From the NCBI GenBank assembly GCA_964347995.1, contig CAYGBA010000005.1:1-39607 (forward strand): a stretch of 39,607 nt of DNA, given 5' to 3'. This DNA is from GCA-020348365 sp964347995. GTDB taxonomy: Archaea; Thermoproteota; Bathyarchaeia; Bathyarchaeales; Bathyarchaeaceae. Positions 24,385 to 33,012 of this stretch are shown here, one piece after another (position 1 is the first letter of the stretch; the number at the start of each line of letters is the position of its first letter). The notes below the pieces were generated by a model. The model was not told the origin of the DNA and did no database searches. It was given only the letters and a program-made list of their open reading frames with translations. Both the position numbers and the translations under genes were made by a program.

Positions 24385-24902
24385 GCAATGTATCCTTTGC
24401 CTGTCTTCTCAAAATCCTTCACAATTTCAATGACTTGTTTTGGTATGTCAACAGCATCCAATGGTATGTCTTTCAGCAGGGACCATGGTCCTGCCTTAGC
24501 CAGTTCCGAAGCAACATGGTCTTCCCCGAAAGACTCTCTGGAAATCTGATATACCAACGGCCTCACCTTTGACTCACGCACATATCCCAGAGCATGCAGA
24601 TATTCGTGAAGCAAAAGAACGTAAACGAAGGCGTTTATTAGGCGCCTAGATTTCGTTGTCGCTTCAACTATGTGAACAAGAGCTCGATTCAAGACTATGT
24701 TGTTGGTTCCCAAGGGATGATAAGCGCCAAGTCGGAGCGGAAGGTCGTCAAGAAACAGCATCATCCCTATCCTATGTTTTCCCAGAGATTTCTTCGCTGT
24801 CTCTTTCACTATTTCCCAGACTTCACTGTATCCTTCCGCATTGTCCAATCTGGAGCTATGGTCATTTACACTCGAATGAATATCATTTCCGGCTTCACTC
24901 AT
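24381..24902 (-). CDS. Putative HExxH zinc metallopeptidase-like protein
   Basis: A 173-aa soluble protein with a single zincin motif, LLLHEYLHALGY (H99, E100, H103), in a hydrophobic helix as in minimal metallopeptidases. The preceding YHPLGTNNIVLNRALV looks like the beta-strand edge that often precedes the active helix. No signal peptide or membrane segment is seen. A third ligand is not obvious; H or E residues occur in ESFGEDHVAS about 30 residues later. agaggga precedes the ATG. It lies 54 bases downstream of the LigD-type phosphoesterase on the same strand and overlaps nth tail to tail. I do not recognise the family. Confidence 0.7.
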   Translation of the reverse strand: MSEAGNDIHSSVNDHSSRLDNAEGYSEVWEIVKETAKKSLGKHRIGMMLFLDDLPLRLGAYHPLGTNNIVLNRALVHIVEATTKSRRLINAFVYVLLLHEYLHALGYVRESKVRPLVYQISRESFGEDHVASELAKAGPWSLLKDIPLDAVDIPKQVIEIVKDFEKTGKGYIA

Positions 24903-24956
24903 GGTACTTCCCTCTCGTCAGATGGGGCAAAGCTTGTAGAGCAGGGATGGCAGATA

Positions 24957-25400
24957 TTACTCTTTCTTTTTGAAGAAGAGCCAGTTCTTCGGTCCCTTGA
25001 ACCTTATCAAACAGTAAGTTCCTTTCAGTCTTTCGCCTTTGATCTCGAAGATCAGCTTGTTCTCCTTTCTGTCTTTCAGAACGTAGCGTCCCTTATCCCA
25101 AATTTCAACAGTACCTGCGCCATACTGCCCCTCTGGAATCGTCCCCTCAAAATCTGCGTATTCAATAGGATGGTCTTCCACCTGCACTGCGAGTTTCTTT
25201 ACGCCACTCTTTGTGGGCGGTGTTTTTGGAACAGCCCAACTCTTCAAAACTCCGTCCATCTCCAACCTCAAGTCGTAATGCAGATGTGTGGCTTGATGTT
25301 TCTGAATCACGTACATATTCCCACTCGGCTTCTCCTCATCGCCACTGGGTTCCTTTGTCTTCTGGAAGTCCCTTTTCTTCCGATATTCTTCAAGCCCCAT
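24957..25400 (-). CDS. Stand-alone LigD-type DNA 3'-phosphoesterase
   Basis: A 147-aa protein matching the phosphoesterase domain of bacterial LigD: VIQKHQATHLHYDLRLE with the metal-binding His and Asp residues (H35, H41, D43), VQVEDHPIEYADFEG and TIPEGQYGAGTVEIWD. LigD-PE removes 3'-phosphates and single ribonucleotides from DNA ends, preparing them for polymerase or ligase. No ligase or polymerase domain is fused here. The ATG at 25400 has gaggcttga before it; TTG at 25406 is an alternative. It probably shares a transcript with the downstream zincin gene. Confidence 0.9.
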   Translation of the reverse strand: MGLEEYRKKRDFQKTKEPSGDEEKPSGNMYVIQKHQATHLHYDLRLEMDGVLKSWAVPKTPPTKSGVKKLAVQVEDHPIEYADFEGTIPEGQYGAGTVEIWDKGRYVLKDRKENKLIFEIKGERLKGTYCLIRFKGPKNWLFFKKKE

Positions 25401-25461
25401 CTTCAAGCCTCAAGTCAGAAAGATAGTCCAACCGATCAGATAAGAATTGTTAGCAGAGGGC

Positions 25462-25545
25462 TTGCGCTAATAGATGTTGATTGGCTGAACATTCAAAATC
25501 TGTGCAGTCTTATTGCAGAATCAACGTCAAAGTATATTAGCGCAA
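25462..25545. repeat. 84-bp element with 11-bp perfect terminal inverted repeats
   Basis: TTGCGCTAATA at 25462-25472 is exactly inverted as TATTAGCGCAA at 25535-25545. Inside, GATGTTGATT and AATCAACGTC extend the stem by 10 more pairs with one G-U. A small TGCA-loop-TGCA hairpin forms near the centre. The element therefore folds as one long hairpin. It sits in the gap between the LigD-type and zinc-ribbon genes. It may be a structured RNA, a MITE-like remnant or a processing site. No target duplication is visible. Confidence 0.5.
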
Positions 25546-25552
25546 TAGAACT

Positions 25553-25756
25553 CTAGGAGCGAGCATGTCCATAGAGCTTTGGGTAGGCGCGTCCATATCT
25601 GTTAGGCAACGGAAACTCGTGACCACATTTCGGGCACTTGGCCATGCCGCATTGGACAACAGACGGACATCCAGAACACGCGAATGTTCTGCCATAGGAT
25701 ATGTCAAATGTGAAGTTACATTTGGGACATTGAATTATGCTTTTCTTTCCAGCCAT
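25553..25756 (-). CDS. Small multi-zinc-ribbon protein, 67 aa
   Basis: The product begins MAGKKSIIQCPKCNFTFD and has three clear zinc knuckles: CPKC, CSGC and CPKCGHEFP. A further cysteine lies in VVQCGMAKC. The tail is tyrosine- and proline-rich (NRYGRAYPKLYGHARS). The spacing suits a pair of zinc ribbons in a nucleic-acid-binding or structural protein. The family is not recognised beyond that. A TATA-like box near 25800 lies about 47 bases upstream. It is divergent from the TackOD1-type gene, which also has a zinc-rich core. Confidence 0.75.
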   Translation of the reverse strand: MAGKKSIIQCPKCNFTFDISYGRTFACSGCPSVVQCGMAKCPKCGHEFPLPNRYGRAYPKLYGHARS

Positions 25757-25882
25757 GGCGTAACACTTTTGCTTCGACTCTGTAGAAAAACGTTTAGTCG
25801 CTTTATTAAAAGCTTATCTCTGATTCGGATTTTGAAAAGGAAAGCTTTAAACAGACTTGACTAAATAACTGCCTTTGGACGC

Positions 25883-26905
25883 ATGAAATCGGAAAAGTAC
25901 TACGAGACTCAGTTGGAAAAAAGCATGCTTAACGGTTCAAAGACTGAGCGGGATAAGATCTATAGAGATCGCCGCATACAGTTGCTTCTAAGCAAGTTCG
26001 TAAGCGGAGAGCTCGGCAAACTAACTCCCGTCTATGATCCCAAACGCGGATACAGATATCTGATTGCTGAAAAGATAGTCGGAGAGCCGGCGACAACGGA
26101 TGATTTTTTGAACCATCTCTTTGATGCCGGCGTTCTGGAAAGAGAGCTCTACGACAAGATAATTTACTGTCCAAACTGTGATTCAGCTAATGTATCTGTA
26201 CATTACTGTTGCCCCCACTGCAAATCATTCAACATCAGGAAAAGTGCTCTAGTCGAGCATGTTGCATGTGGATATATCGATGCTGAAGAGAAGTTTCGAA
26301 AAAAAGGTAAGCTCATGTGTCCGAAGTGCCGCAAGGAATTGTCAAAGCCTGACATGGACTATAGGAAGGCTGGAGTCTGGTGTACATGCAATGAGTGTGG
26401 CAGGAGCTTCGACATACCAGTCCCCCTCCATTTCTGCCGAGACTGTAATCAAAACTTCGCATTTGAAGACGCCCTCTACAAAGACGTATATCTCTACAAG
26501 ATAAGCGATGAAGCGATGCAGGAGGCAGCTTTTGGCCTGATACTCATCGCACCTATACGGGAATTTTTCGAAAAACGTGGATTTGATGTAGAAACCCCAG
26601 GGTTCTTGAAGGGAAAGTCTGGTGCAAGCCACATGTTTGATGTCATGGCCTCTCGCGGTGGAATATCTCGAGACATAACTGTGATAGATCTCGCAACCGC
26701 GACTGAGGATGTAGTTTCGGAGCAATTTGTCATCGGGATGTTTGCCAAAGTCTATGATGTATCACCTGAAAAGGCATACTTGATCGTGATCCCGAAGATG
26801 AATGAAAATGGAAAGCGGCTTGCAGCCCTTTACAATATCGAGTTGATTGAGGCGAAAGATCAAAACGCGGCTTTGAAACATTTGAAAGCTACCACAAAAG
26901 AATAG
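25883..26905 (+). CDS. TackOD1-type zinc protein with restriction-endonuclease-like C-terminal domain
   Basis: A 340-aa protein in three parts. Residues 1-90 are helical and basic. Residues 94-195 are a multi-ribbon zinc module: CPNC (96-99), CCPHC (109-113), EHVACGY (H126, C129), CPKC (146-149), CTCNEC (167-172) and CRDC (185-188). The CPxC...EHxxCGY...CPKC arrangement resembles the thaumarchaeal output domain 1 (TackOD1). The C-terminal part has GKSGASHMFDVMA and later AYLIVIPKMNENGKRLA, a pattern like PD-(D/E)xK-fold proteins. A clear catalytic lysine is not evident, so it may be inactive. No receiver domain is present. It converges on the pilus operon. The domain name is from memory of the pattern. 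Confidence 0.65.
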   Translation: MKSEKYYETQLEKSMLNGSKTERDKIYRDRRIQLLLSKFVSGELGKLTPVYDPKRGYRYLIAEKIVGEPATTDDFLNHLFDAGVLERELYDKIIYCPNCDSANVSVHYCCPHCKSFNIRKSALVEHVACGYIDAEEKFRKKGKLMCPKCRKELSKPDMDYRKAGVWCTCNECGRSFDIPVPLHFCRDCNQNFAFEDALYKDVYLYKISDEAMQEAAFGLILIAPIREFFEKRGFDVETPGFLKGKSGASHMFDVMASRGGISRDITVIDLATATEDVVSEQFVIGMFAKVYDVSPEKAYLIVIPKMNENGKRLAALYNIELIEAKDQNAALKHLKATTKE

Positions 26906-27024
26906 ATCGATTGTGGCTTACTCCGATAGCTTTCACACCAAAGGGCCTACTCGAAATGTCTCCTTCTCGCTCTGACACGGTGTTACGGAGTGCAAAGTAT
27001 ATTATTATGTGTTGTCGCCTTGCC

Positions 27025-27417
27025 CTAGAGGGCTCTATAATAGCCTGCAACCTCGGTTCCTCTGTTAGTGAGGATGGCAATGTGATATACTGACTCTGAA
27101 CGCCAGCTGTAGGTTATGTTTAACCATCCGTGTTCGCTGACTTTTAGCTCGAATGGTGTAAATGATTCGGGTATGTGATTCACGTAGGCAGCTGTTATCT
27201 CGATCGTTATCTTCCCTACGTTGCGGAGATAAATTGCTGTTTCGTTGTTCTGCTTAAACCACACGTTCTCTATGATGAATCGTTCACCCATCGTGTCATG
27301 GAGGTTACCAGTAATAACATACGTTGCGGTCGTGGCGATTGCCATGGCGGCTACAGCTATAACCGTGAGCAAGAGATTACTCATGACTGGCGTTATTCCT
27401 CTGCTATTCTCTAACAT
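27025..27417 (-). CDS. Type IV prepilin-like protein (archaeal pilin N-terminal family)
   Basis: A 130-aa protein with a class III signal: SRGITPVMSNLLLTVIAVAA, in which cleavage after the glycine (RG/ITPV) by an archaeal prepilin peptidase (EppA/PibD-type) would leave a hydrophobic assembly helix. The remaining 90 residues are beta-rich and hydrophilic, including an Asn-x-Thr sequon (LNITYSW) that could be glycosylated. It is the last gene of the pilus operon, 13 bases after the second T2SSF gene. It could be a major or minor pilin. No other prepilin is seen within the window. Confidence 0.8.
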   Translation of the reverse strand: MLENSRGITPVMSNLLLTVIAVAAMAIATTATYVITGNLHDTMGERFIIENVWFKQNNETAIYLRNVGKITIEITAAYVNHIPESFTPFELKVSEHGWLNITYSWRSESVYHIAILTNRGTEVAGYYRAL

Positions 27418-27429
27418 ATAGTATCACCT

Positions 27430-28251
27430 CTACGCGAAGAATTTTAGAGCCACGTACCCGGCTGTAAGAAGGACAACGCTGTGTTTCAGGCCTGCGCTGA
27501 CTGTTCCCTCACCCATCTTTCCCGCCACAAGACCGCCGAAGAAGGCTTGGAGTATGCTCATGTGGAAGAATATCCTCTTCATGGCTTCGGGCGTCACGAG
27601 ACCAAATGTGGTGATGGTGAACTCGGCTATCTGGGAGAAGAAGGTCTTGAAGAGTATGATGATGGTGAAGAGGAAGACGAAGAAAGCAACATATACAATC
27701 GCAACATAAGGTCGTATCTGAGCCTGCAGTTTCTTCTCTGACGTCAAGGTTGACTGCACAAATCTACCCATAGGCTCGAAAACTCTCTCAACTTGTCCAC
27801 CAGATCTACTTGCCTCAATAACTAGCGGTGCTGTCCTTCGCATCAGCACAGTGTTAACCCGTTCGCTTAAGAATTGAAACGCCTTCTCAAAGGACATCCC
27901 CCAAGACATCTGAGCCACCATCCTCTTCAGCTCCCCTGTTAGGGGTCCATAACTTCTTTTGGAGGCTTCTTCCAGCGCCTGCGGCAGAGTCATACCTGTC
28001 TGCTGAGCCTGAACTATGCTCCTGAATAGATCGGGAAGATGCTGATCTATCGATCGCCTCCAACGATAATCTATGTAATCCAGCACAGCAGGAGGGAAAA
28101 CACCGACCACTAGGGTCAAAAGTAAGTATTCGTCAAAGAGCGGGCTGTCCCGAAGGGTCATGCAAGCCGTAATAACGATTATCACAGCTAAGATTCCAGA
28201 TACGATCCAAGCGATCTTCTTCTCCCACACCTCAATCTTGGGCATCCTCAC
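27430..28251 (-). CDS. Type II/IV secretion F-domain membrane protein (TadC-like)
   Basis: A 273-aa membrane protein of the T2SSF/TadC/FlaJ family. Two N-terminal membrane helices (IAWIVSGILAVIIVITACMT and the next) flank a cytoplasmic T2SSF domain with the family patterns SIVQAQQTGMTLPQALEE and QMSWGMSFEKAFQFL. Membrane segments follow near residues 185-215 and 235-270. It forms part of the pilus platform on which the ATPase acts. The GTG start overlaps the previous gene's stop by 4 bases (GTGA), a translational-coupling arrangement. Confidence 0.88.
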   Translation of the reverse strand: MRMPKIEVWEKKIAWIVSGILAVIIVITACMTLRDSPLFDEYLLLTLVVGVFPPAVLDYIDYRWRRSIDQHLPDLFRSIVQAQQTGMTLPQALEEASKRSYGPLTGELKRMVAQMSWGMSFEKAFQFLSERVNTVLMRRTAPLVIEASRSGGQVERVFEPMGRFVQSTLTSEKKLQAQIRPYVAIVYVAFFVFLFTIIILFKTFFSQIAEFTITTFGLVTPEAMKRIFFHMSILQAFFGGLVAGKMGEGTVSAGLKHSVVLLTAGYVALKFFA

Positions 28252-29252
28252 CGCCTCGGCGAAAAGATGTCCAGAATTATCAGAAACACAAGTGATCCAA
28301 GTGGTATCGCCAGATATGTCAGTAGATGCAATAGTAGGTGGGGGTTGAGTAGTCCCGCCGCGCCTCCACCAAGCATCGCCATGGCTGAAAGCATAACCAC
28401 CAAGATCAGAGGACCAGCAACCAGCACAGTCACGTAGAACTCCGCTAGGACTCCTAAGGTGTCTGACAACCGATTCAGGGCGATGCGCCTTAGTTTCATA
28501 AATTGACGTGATTTATCGGTGAGATACTTCACCAAACTTCCACCGGAGTGGACAGTGGCTATGAAGCCTTCAAGCAGTCCCTTAACTCTGAAGGAAGGTG
28601 TCCGGCTGGAGGCTGACTCCAGCGCTGAGAGCATGTCAAATCCAAAGAGTTCTACATCTCTCACTATGTTTCTGGCTTCATCGGAAACTGCCAGCGGAGC
28701 CCCGATCTGAGCCAAGGAGCGGAAAATGTGGTCATGAGACACACCGGCACCGGCCAGTATGGCCATGTAGCCCGTGGTGAAGGGAAGCTCATTCTCCAAT
28801 CTTCGCTTCAAGTAATCTGCGCGATAAATTGGATAGATGTAGAAGCCGATCAGCGTTAGAGCTCCCGCGAGCAAACCTGTCCCCACTCCGAAGAGGAGGC
28901 AGGGGACTAGGGGAAGATGAAGAAGGAATATTAGAACGACAGGAATAAGGATTAGAAGGGAGATAGGAGCTAGGAGACTTGTGAGGATGGCTAAGCTAAC
29001 ATACGCCCTAAAGCTGGTCTTCATCCCAGATCTTCTTAGGTTCACATCCAAATCCTTGAATATGGGAAAAAAGCGAGCAGTCTTCTCTCCTATAAGCTGA
29101 AAGGCAAACGCCTGAGGCTTTGTCACACCCAACTGAACAGCTCCTGTCCCTCGAACAAGACGGCTGAGAAAAAGAGAAAGGAATGGGCGAAGTCTCTGCA
29201 TCACACGTCGATATGCCCTTCTAACGCTCTTTCTCATTTCGCTCCTGCTCAT
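28248..29252 (-). CDS. Type II/IV secretion F-domain membrane protein (TadB/FlaJ-like)
   Basis: A 334-aa integral membrane protein of the same family as its neighbour. Its helices include LLILIPVVLIFLLHLPLVP, and the cytoplasmic domain has LAGAGVSHDHIFRSLAQIG followed by LESASSRTPSFRVKGLLEGF, the T2SSF repeat. The start at 29252 (MSRSEMRKSV) overlaps the ATPase stop by ATGA; a longer frame to 29360 is open but would overlap the ATPase by over 100 bases. Having two separate T2SSF proteins resembles the TadB/TadC pair of Tad and Epd-like pili. Confidence 0.87.
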   Translation of the reverse strand: MSRSEMRKSVRRAYRRVMQRLRPFLSLFLSRLVRGTGAVQLGVTKPQAFAFQLIGEKTARFFPIFKDLDVNLRRSGMKTSFRAYVSLAILTSLLAPISLLILIPVVLIFLLHLPLVPCLLFGVGTGLLAGALTLIGFYIYPIYRADYLKRRLENELPFTTGYMAILAGAGVSHDHIFRSLAQIGAPLAVSDEARNIVRDVELFGFDMLSALESASSRTPSFRVKGLLEGFIATVHSGGSLVKYLTDKSRQFMKLRRIALNRLSDTLGVLAEFYVTVLVAGPLILVVMLSAMAMLGGGAAGLLNPHLLLHLLTYLAIPLGSLVFLIILDIFSPRR

Positions 29253-30772
29253 CGCATCCCCAACCTTGCCCTCCGATAGACCCGATCTGGATTGGCATAG
29301 TATTCTCGGATCACGGTGGCAACGTCGGTGTATCTTCGGATATTGCTTTTCACCATCCATTCTAGCACAACTTTTCTTCGATCTAGCTCCTCTCGGATCT
29401 CCTCCTCACTCAGTCCCATCTTCTCCATGTTTCTCTCCAAGACATAGCTGCGACCAGAATAGGAGAAAGTATCACGCTTCGCATTCCATTGATACACGTC
29501 ATTGGTCAGAAAATCCTTCGTCTTAGGCTCTAGTTCTACCATTTCACTGACTGTAAAGATTCTTCTTGCGGGTTTTCCATCAATCTCGGTTCGCAGCTGA
29601 ACCACCATAGTGTCGATCATGGCGAGCAATGATTTAGGAATGTTCATAGGCTCGGATTCCAAGCGGCGAAGGGCAGCATCCATAGACTCCGCGTGGATTG
29701 TACTCATGCCTAAGTGACCTGTCGCCATCGCCTGAAAGAGCGTATACGCCTCCTTCCCACGGACCTCGCCTACAATGATATAGTCCGGCCGTTGTCTAAC
29801 AGCTGTCTTCAATAGATTAAAGAGGGTGATTGCGCCATGTCGGTCTTTATAGCCGAAACCCAGACGTACAACTGAGGGAATCCAGTTTTCGTGTGGCAAA
29901 TTGAGCTCCGCAGTGTCCTCAACACTCACGATCTTCATCTCGGGTCTTATGAACATGGATAAACAGTTGAGCGTGGTTGTCTTTCCAGCAGCAACGCCCC
30001 CCACCACAAGAATAGACGCCCGGTTTTCGATTGCGTACCAGAAGTATGCAGCAATCTCTGGTGACATGGTGTTAAAGGAAATCAAATCTGAGATGGTTAG
30101 GGGATCCACACGGAACCGACGGACCGTGAATGTTGATCCCCTCCTAGTGATTTCTGTTCCGTAGGTGAGTTGGATGCGGCTTCCGTCTGGCAGAGAAGCA
30201 TCAAGCATGGGTCTCGCGATAGAGATGTTTTTTCTTGCGAGGTAGGCCAACCTGATTATGAAGGAGTTCAGTTCCTCTACGTCGTTGTAGATGATGTTCG
30301 TGGGAAGAGATTCGTGTTCCCTGTGCCAAACATAAACAGGGATATTCACGCCATCTGCGGATATATCCTCAATCAGGTGATCCCTCATGAGAGGATCGAT
30401 TTTTCCATATCCAACGAAGTCGCGTGTGATGTAATAGATGAACTTGTCTACGGATTCTTCAGCGACCTTCAGGCGATAGTCTCTGATGACTTCCCGAACT
30501 TTGCTTTCCAGATACTCTTCTACCCTTTCTCTTGTTTCGATCTCTTTGAGGCTGACATCTATTTCATCCATCAACAAAGTCTTAATTTCTTCCAGCTGGT
30601 CTAGCTCCCTTCTGAAGAGGGTAGGCTCAATAATCTCGTAGCTTATCTTCTGTGTGTCAGGCTCTCTGACAATAGCTGCGTAGGCGTAGGGCTCATTTAT
30701 CGAGTAGACTTCTCGGAATACGGAGGGCTTTTTCTCCCATATTGCCCTAGTTTTGGGCTCCATCGTTTTCAC
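29249..30772 (-). CDS. Pilus assembly ATPase (TadA/GspE/FlaI family)
   Basis: A 507-aa secretion ATPase. After an N-terminal regulatory region (about 1-220), the core shows Walker A GGVAAGKTTT near residues 258-267, an Asp box IVSVEDTAELNLP, Walker B YIIVGEVRGKEA near 331-342 and a His box TGHLGMSTIHAES. The family forms hexamers that power pilus extension or retraction. It is the first gene of the pilus operon. A TATA-like box, ccttataatt, lies at 30822-30831 on the minus strand. The short regulatory end fits a Tad-like archaeal system rather than the archaellum, since no other archaellum gene is near. Confidence 0.93.
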   Translation of the reverse strand: MKTMEPKTRAIWEKKPSVFREVYSINEPYAYAAIVREPDTQKISYEIIEPTLFRRELDQLEEIKTLLMDEIDVSLKEIETRERVEEYLESKVREVIRDYRLKVAEESVDKFIYYITRDFVGYGKIDPLMRDHLIEDISADGVNIPVYVWHREHESLPTNIIYNDVEELNSFIIRLAYLARKNISIARPMLDASLPDGSRIQLTYGTEITRRGSTFTVRRFRVDPLTISDLISFNTMSPEIAAYFWYAIENRASILVVGGVAAGKTTTLNCLSMFIRPEMKIVSVEDTAELNLPHENWIPSVVRLGFGYKDRHGAITLFNLLKTAVRQRPDYIIVGEVRGKEAYTLFQAMATGHLGMSTIHAESMDAALRRLESEPMNIPKSLLAMIDTMVVQLRTEIDGKPARRIFTVSEMVELEPKTKDFLTNDVYQWNAKRDTFSYSGRSYVLERNMEKMGLSEEEIREELDRRKVVLEWMVKSNIRRYTDVATVIREYYANPDRVYRRARLGMR

Positions 30773-30970
30773 TGTCTGTGTACTCTTTTCGCAACTTCTT
30801 GATTGGATTAACGTGCCTAGGAATTATAAGGTATGGCAAGACTTAATAAAACCTATGAACCTCGGGTCACTGAAACCTCTTAAAATTTCCTCCCTCACGA
30901 GGGCACGCTAATCATGGAAAACATGTAACGCAACTAGAAAAATCCATTTAGATTCTTCTGATAAACACAT

Positions 30971-32749
30971 CTAAGCCGCCCAAAAGGGGGATTTACGCCT
31001 CATTATATCGACAAACTCGGTTATTGTCTCAATCTCCTCGGCAGACAAACGATCCTGAAACCTTTTTGACAAGGTCTTCGCATCTGCCTCCGGCAACCTA
31101 ACGTAGAGCACCTCCTTCTCGTGGATATTCCTTCCAACAACCGGTTTGTCTAACGAAATCGCCACTTGCATCCCGGTCTCTGCTTCTGAGATGGATTCTC
31201 CACGATCCTGAATCTGCGATATCTCGCCAACATCCTCCCCATCTTCCTTCACAAGCGAGTATTTTGACTTGATTCGGCCTGCTAACACCTCTATTCCGAC
31301 GATGGCGGGCTTTGCTCTTCGAAACACGTAGCCCGGGAGAAGCTTGATTTTTCCGGGCTTGACCAATCTGTCGAACTCTTCTCTGAGAAGCCCTTCCTTC
31401 TCGCTTTTCATCCATTCGAGGTAGTCGTCGATTAGATGGTAGATGATGTTGTGTTGGAAGATCTGTACGCCCCGATCCGCAGCTTCTTCTGCGGCGTCTC
31501 TGAGGGTTCTCACGTTGAATGCTAGGATGACTCCGTAGAATGGTTCATGTTCCTTGACGACGACAGCCTCCATAACATCTCTTTTCGAGACGTCACCTAC
31601 ATCCGCCAATCTTATCGGAACATTGTTGCGTCTTAAACTCTCAGCGATTGCTTCGAGAGAACCGAGGGCGTCAGTCTTCAGGACGACGCCTTCGAGATCT
31701 GTGGCGATTCTAATTCTCTCAACCTCTTCGGAAACTGATTCTACATACTCTTCAAGACGGTCTTCAGATGGGACTACATATAGGGGTGCTCCAGCCAAGG
31801 CGTTCTCGAGGTCTGGTGCCGCAATCTTTATTCCAGCCGCGGCTGAGACCATGTCCATTGAGGAGAATTTGTCTCTGGGGTCTCTAATTTCATCGAGTGG
31901 TTTTGGCAGGAGGGCTGCCCGAACCTTGGTCACGATGGCTTCTTCCTTTCCTCCTACGACGATGGTGTCGCCTTTTTTGAGGACACCGTCGTAGATGATG
32001 GTGTTTATGGTCACCCCAAGCCCTGTTTCTTCCTTCACCTCCAGCACGGTGCCTTTTGCTGGGCCTTCTGTTACTTGGAGTCTTGGTTGCAGGTATTGTT
32101 GAGTGAGACCGACTAGAACCGCTAGAAGCTCCGGTATTCCCTCGCCTGTTTTTGCGCTAGTCGGGACGATGGCCGCGGTTTTTGTGAAGTCTGATATCTT
32201 GTCAAAACGGTTTGCTCTGAAGCCTAGTCTGGAGAGAATTCCAATTATATTATACAGGCGTTCGTCAAGGTCTCGGCGAACATAAGAGTCTTGCTCCTCA
32301 TAAGAGGTTAAGAAGGGCTCTTCTGGCTTGGATTTCCAACCTGGCACGCGGTCTATCTTGTTTGTGGCCACGAGAAACGGGGTTTTTCTAGCTTTCAGGA
32401 TTTCGACAATCTCGTACGTCTGGGCTTCAAACCCCTTCAGGACATCAATGACGAGGATAACGATGTCTGCCACTGCTCCGCCTCTTCTCCTAAGGTTTGC
32501 GAAGGCCTCATGTCCAGGTGTGTCTATGACCAGCAGTCCAGGAATCTTTATCTTGCCTCTCAACTTTTCCAGGAGAGGCCCACAGATCTTCGTAAGCGTA
32601 TCAAGAGGGAAGAAGCTCGCCCCAATGTGTTGGGTTATGCCACCAGCCTCGCGTGCCTGAACAGTGCTCTTTCTGATCTGATCCAGCAGCAGAGTCTTTC
32701 CTGTGTCGATGTGACCAAGCACGCATACGATCGGTTGTCGTATAGGCAT
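30971..32749 (-). CDS. infB: Translation initiation factor aIF5B (IF2 family)
   Basis: A 592-aa GTPase that helps join ribosomal subunits and place initiator tRNA. GTP motifs: G1 GHIDTGKT at residues 12-19, G3 DTPGHEAF, G4 TNKID. The C-terminal region has the domain II beta barrel (GTVLEVKEETGLGVTINTII) and the long helix leading to the last barrel. It lacks a long N-terminal extension, as in archaea. A TATA-like ggtttataatgc lies near 32814-32824 on the minus strand, with gagggaagctc before the ATG at 32749. It is a single-gene unit beside the pilus operon. Confidence 0.95.
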   Translation of the reverse strand: MPIRQPIVCVLGHIDTGKTLLLDQIRKSTVQAREAGGITQHIGASFFPLDTLTKICGPLLEKLRGKIKIPGLLVIDTPGHEAFANLRRRGGAVADIVILVIDVLKGFEAQTYEIVEILKARKTPFLVATNKIDRVPGWKSKPEEPFLTSYEEQDSYVRRDLDERLYNIIGILSRLGFRANRFDKISDFTKTAAIVPTSAKTGEGIPELLAVLVGLTQQYLQPRLQVTEGPAKGTVLEVKEETGLGVTINTIIYDGVLKKGDTIVVGGKEEAIVTKVRAALLPKPLDEIRDPRDKFSSMDMVSAAAGIKIAAPDLENALAGAPLYVVPSEDRLEEYVESVSEEVERIRIATDLEGVVLKTDALGSLEAIAESLRRNNVPIRLADVGDVSKRDVMEAVVVKEHEPFYGVILAFNVRTLRDAAEEAADRGVQIFQHNIIYHLIDDYLEWMKSEKEGLLREEFDRLVKPGKIKLLPGYVFRRAKPAIVGIEVLAGRIKSKYSLVKEDGEDVGEISQIQDRGESISEAETGMQVAISLDKPVVGRNIHEKEVLYVRLPEADAKTLSKRFQDRLSAEEIETITEFVDIMRRKSPFWAA

Positions 32750-33012
32750 GAGCTTCCCTCATTATTTTCGCAATTGTTAACCAATCAGATCATGATCAAT
32801 AACACATCAGCATTATAAACCGTTTCGCCGCCGAAGCTGATGCAATAAATCGGTTTGTCTCACAAAACTTTATGTAGCCTTCAATAGTAATCGGTTGTTG
32901 CGTCCATTACATGCATGCAAAACTGACAAATGAGACCTCTATATGCACGCCATAAGATGTAGTTGATTTTTTCCACTGGTGGGCGTCACATAGAAAAGAA
33001 GGGTAACATAAA

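Noticed and set aside
24672..25556. A 294-codon plus-strand open frame
   Set aside because: It lies antisense to the zincin and LigD-type genes, which have clear motifs, and its own translation shows no domain; it is a shadow frame.
32694..32717. GHIDTGKT instead of the common GHVDHGKT in aIF5B as a possible defect
   Set aside because: The general GxxxxGK(S/T) P-loop is intact and all other GTPase motifs are present, so this is ordinary variation.
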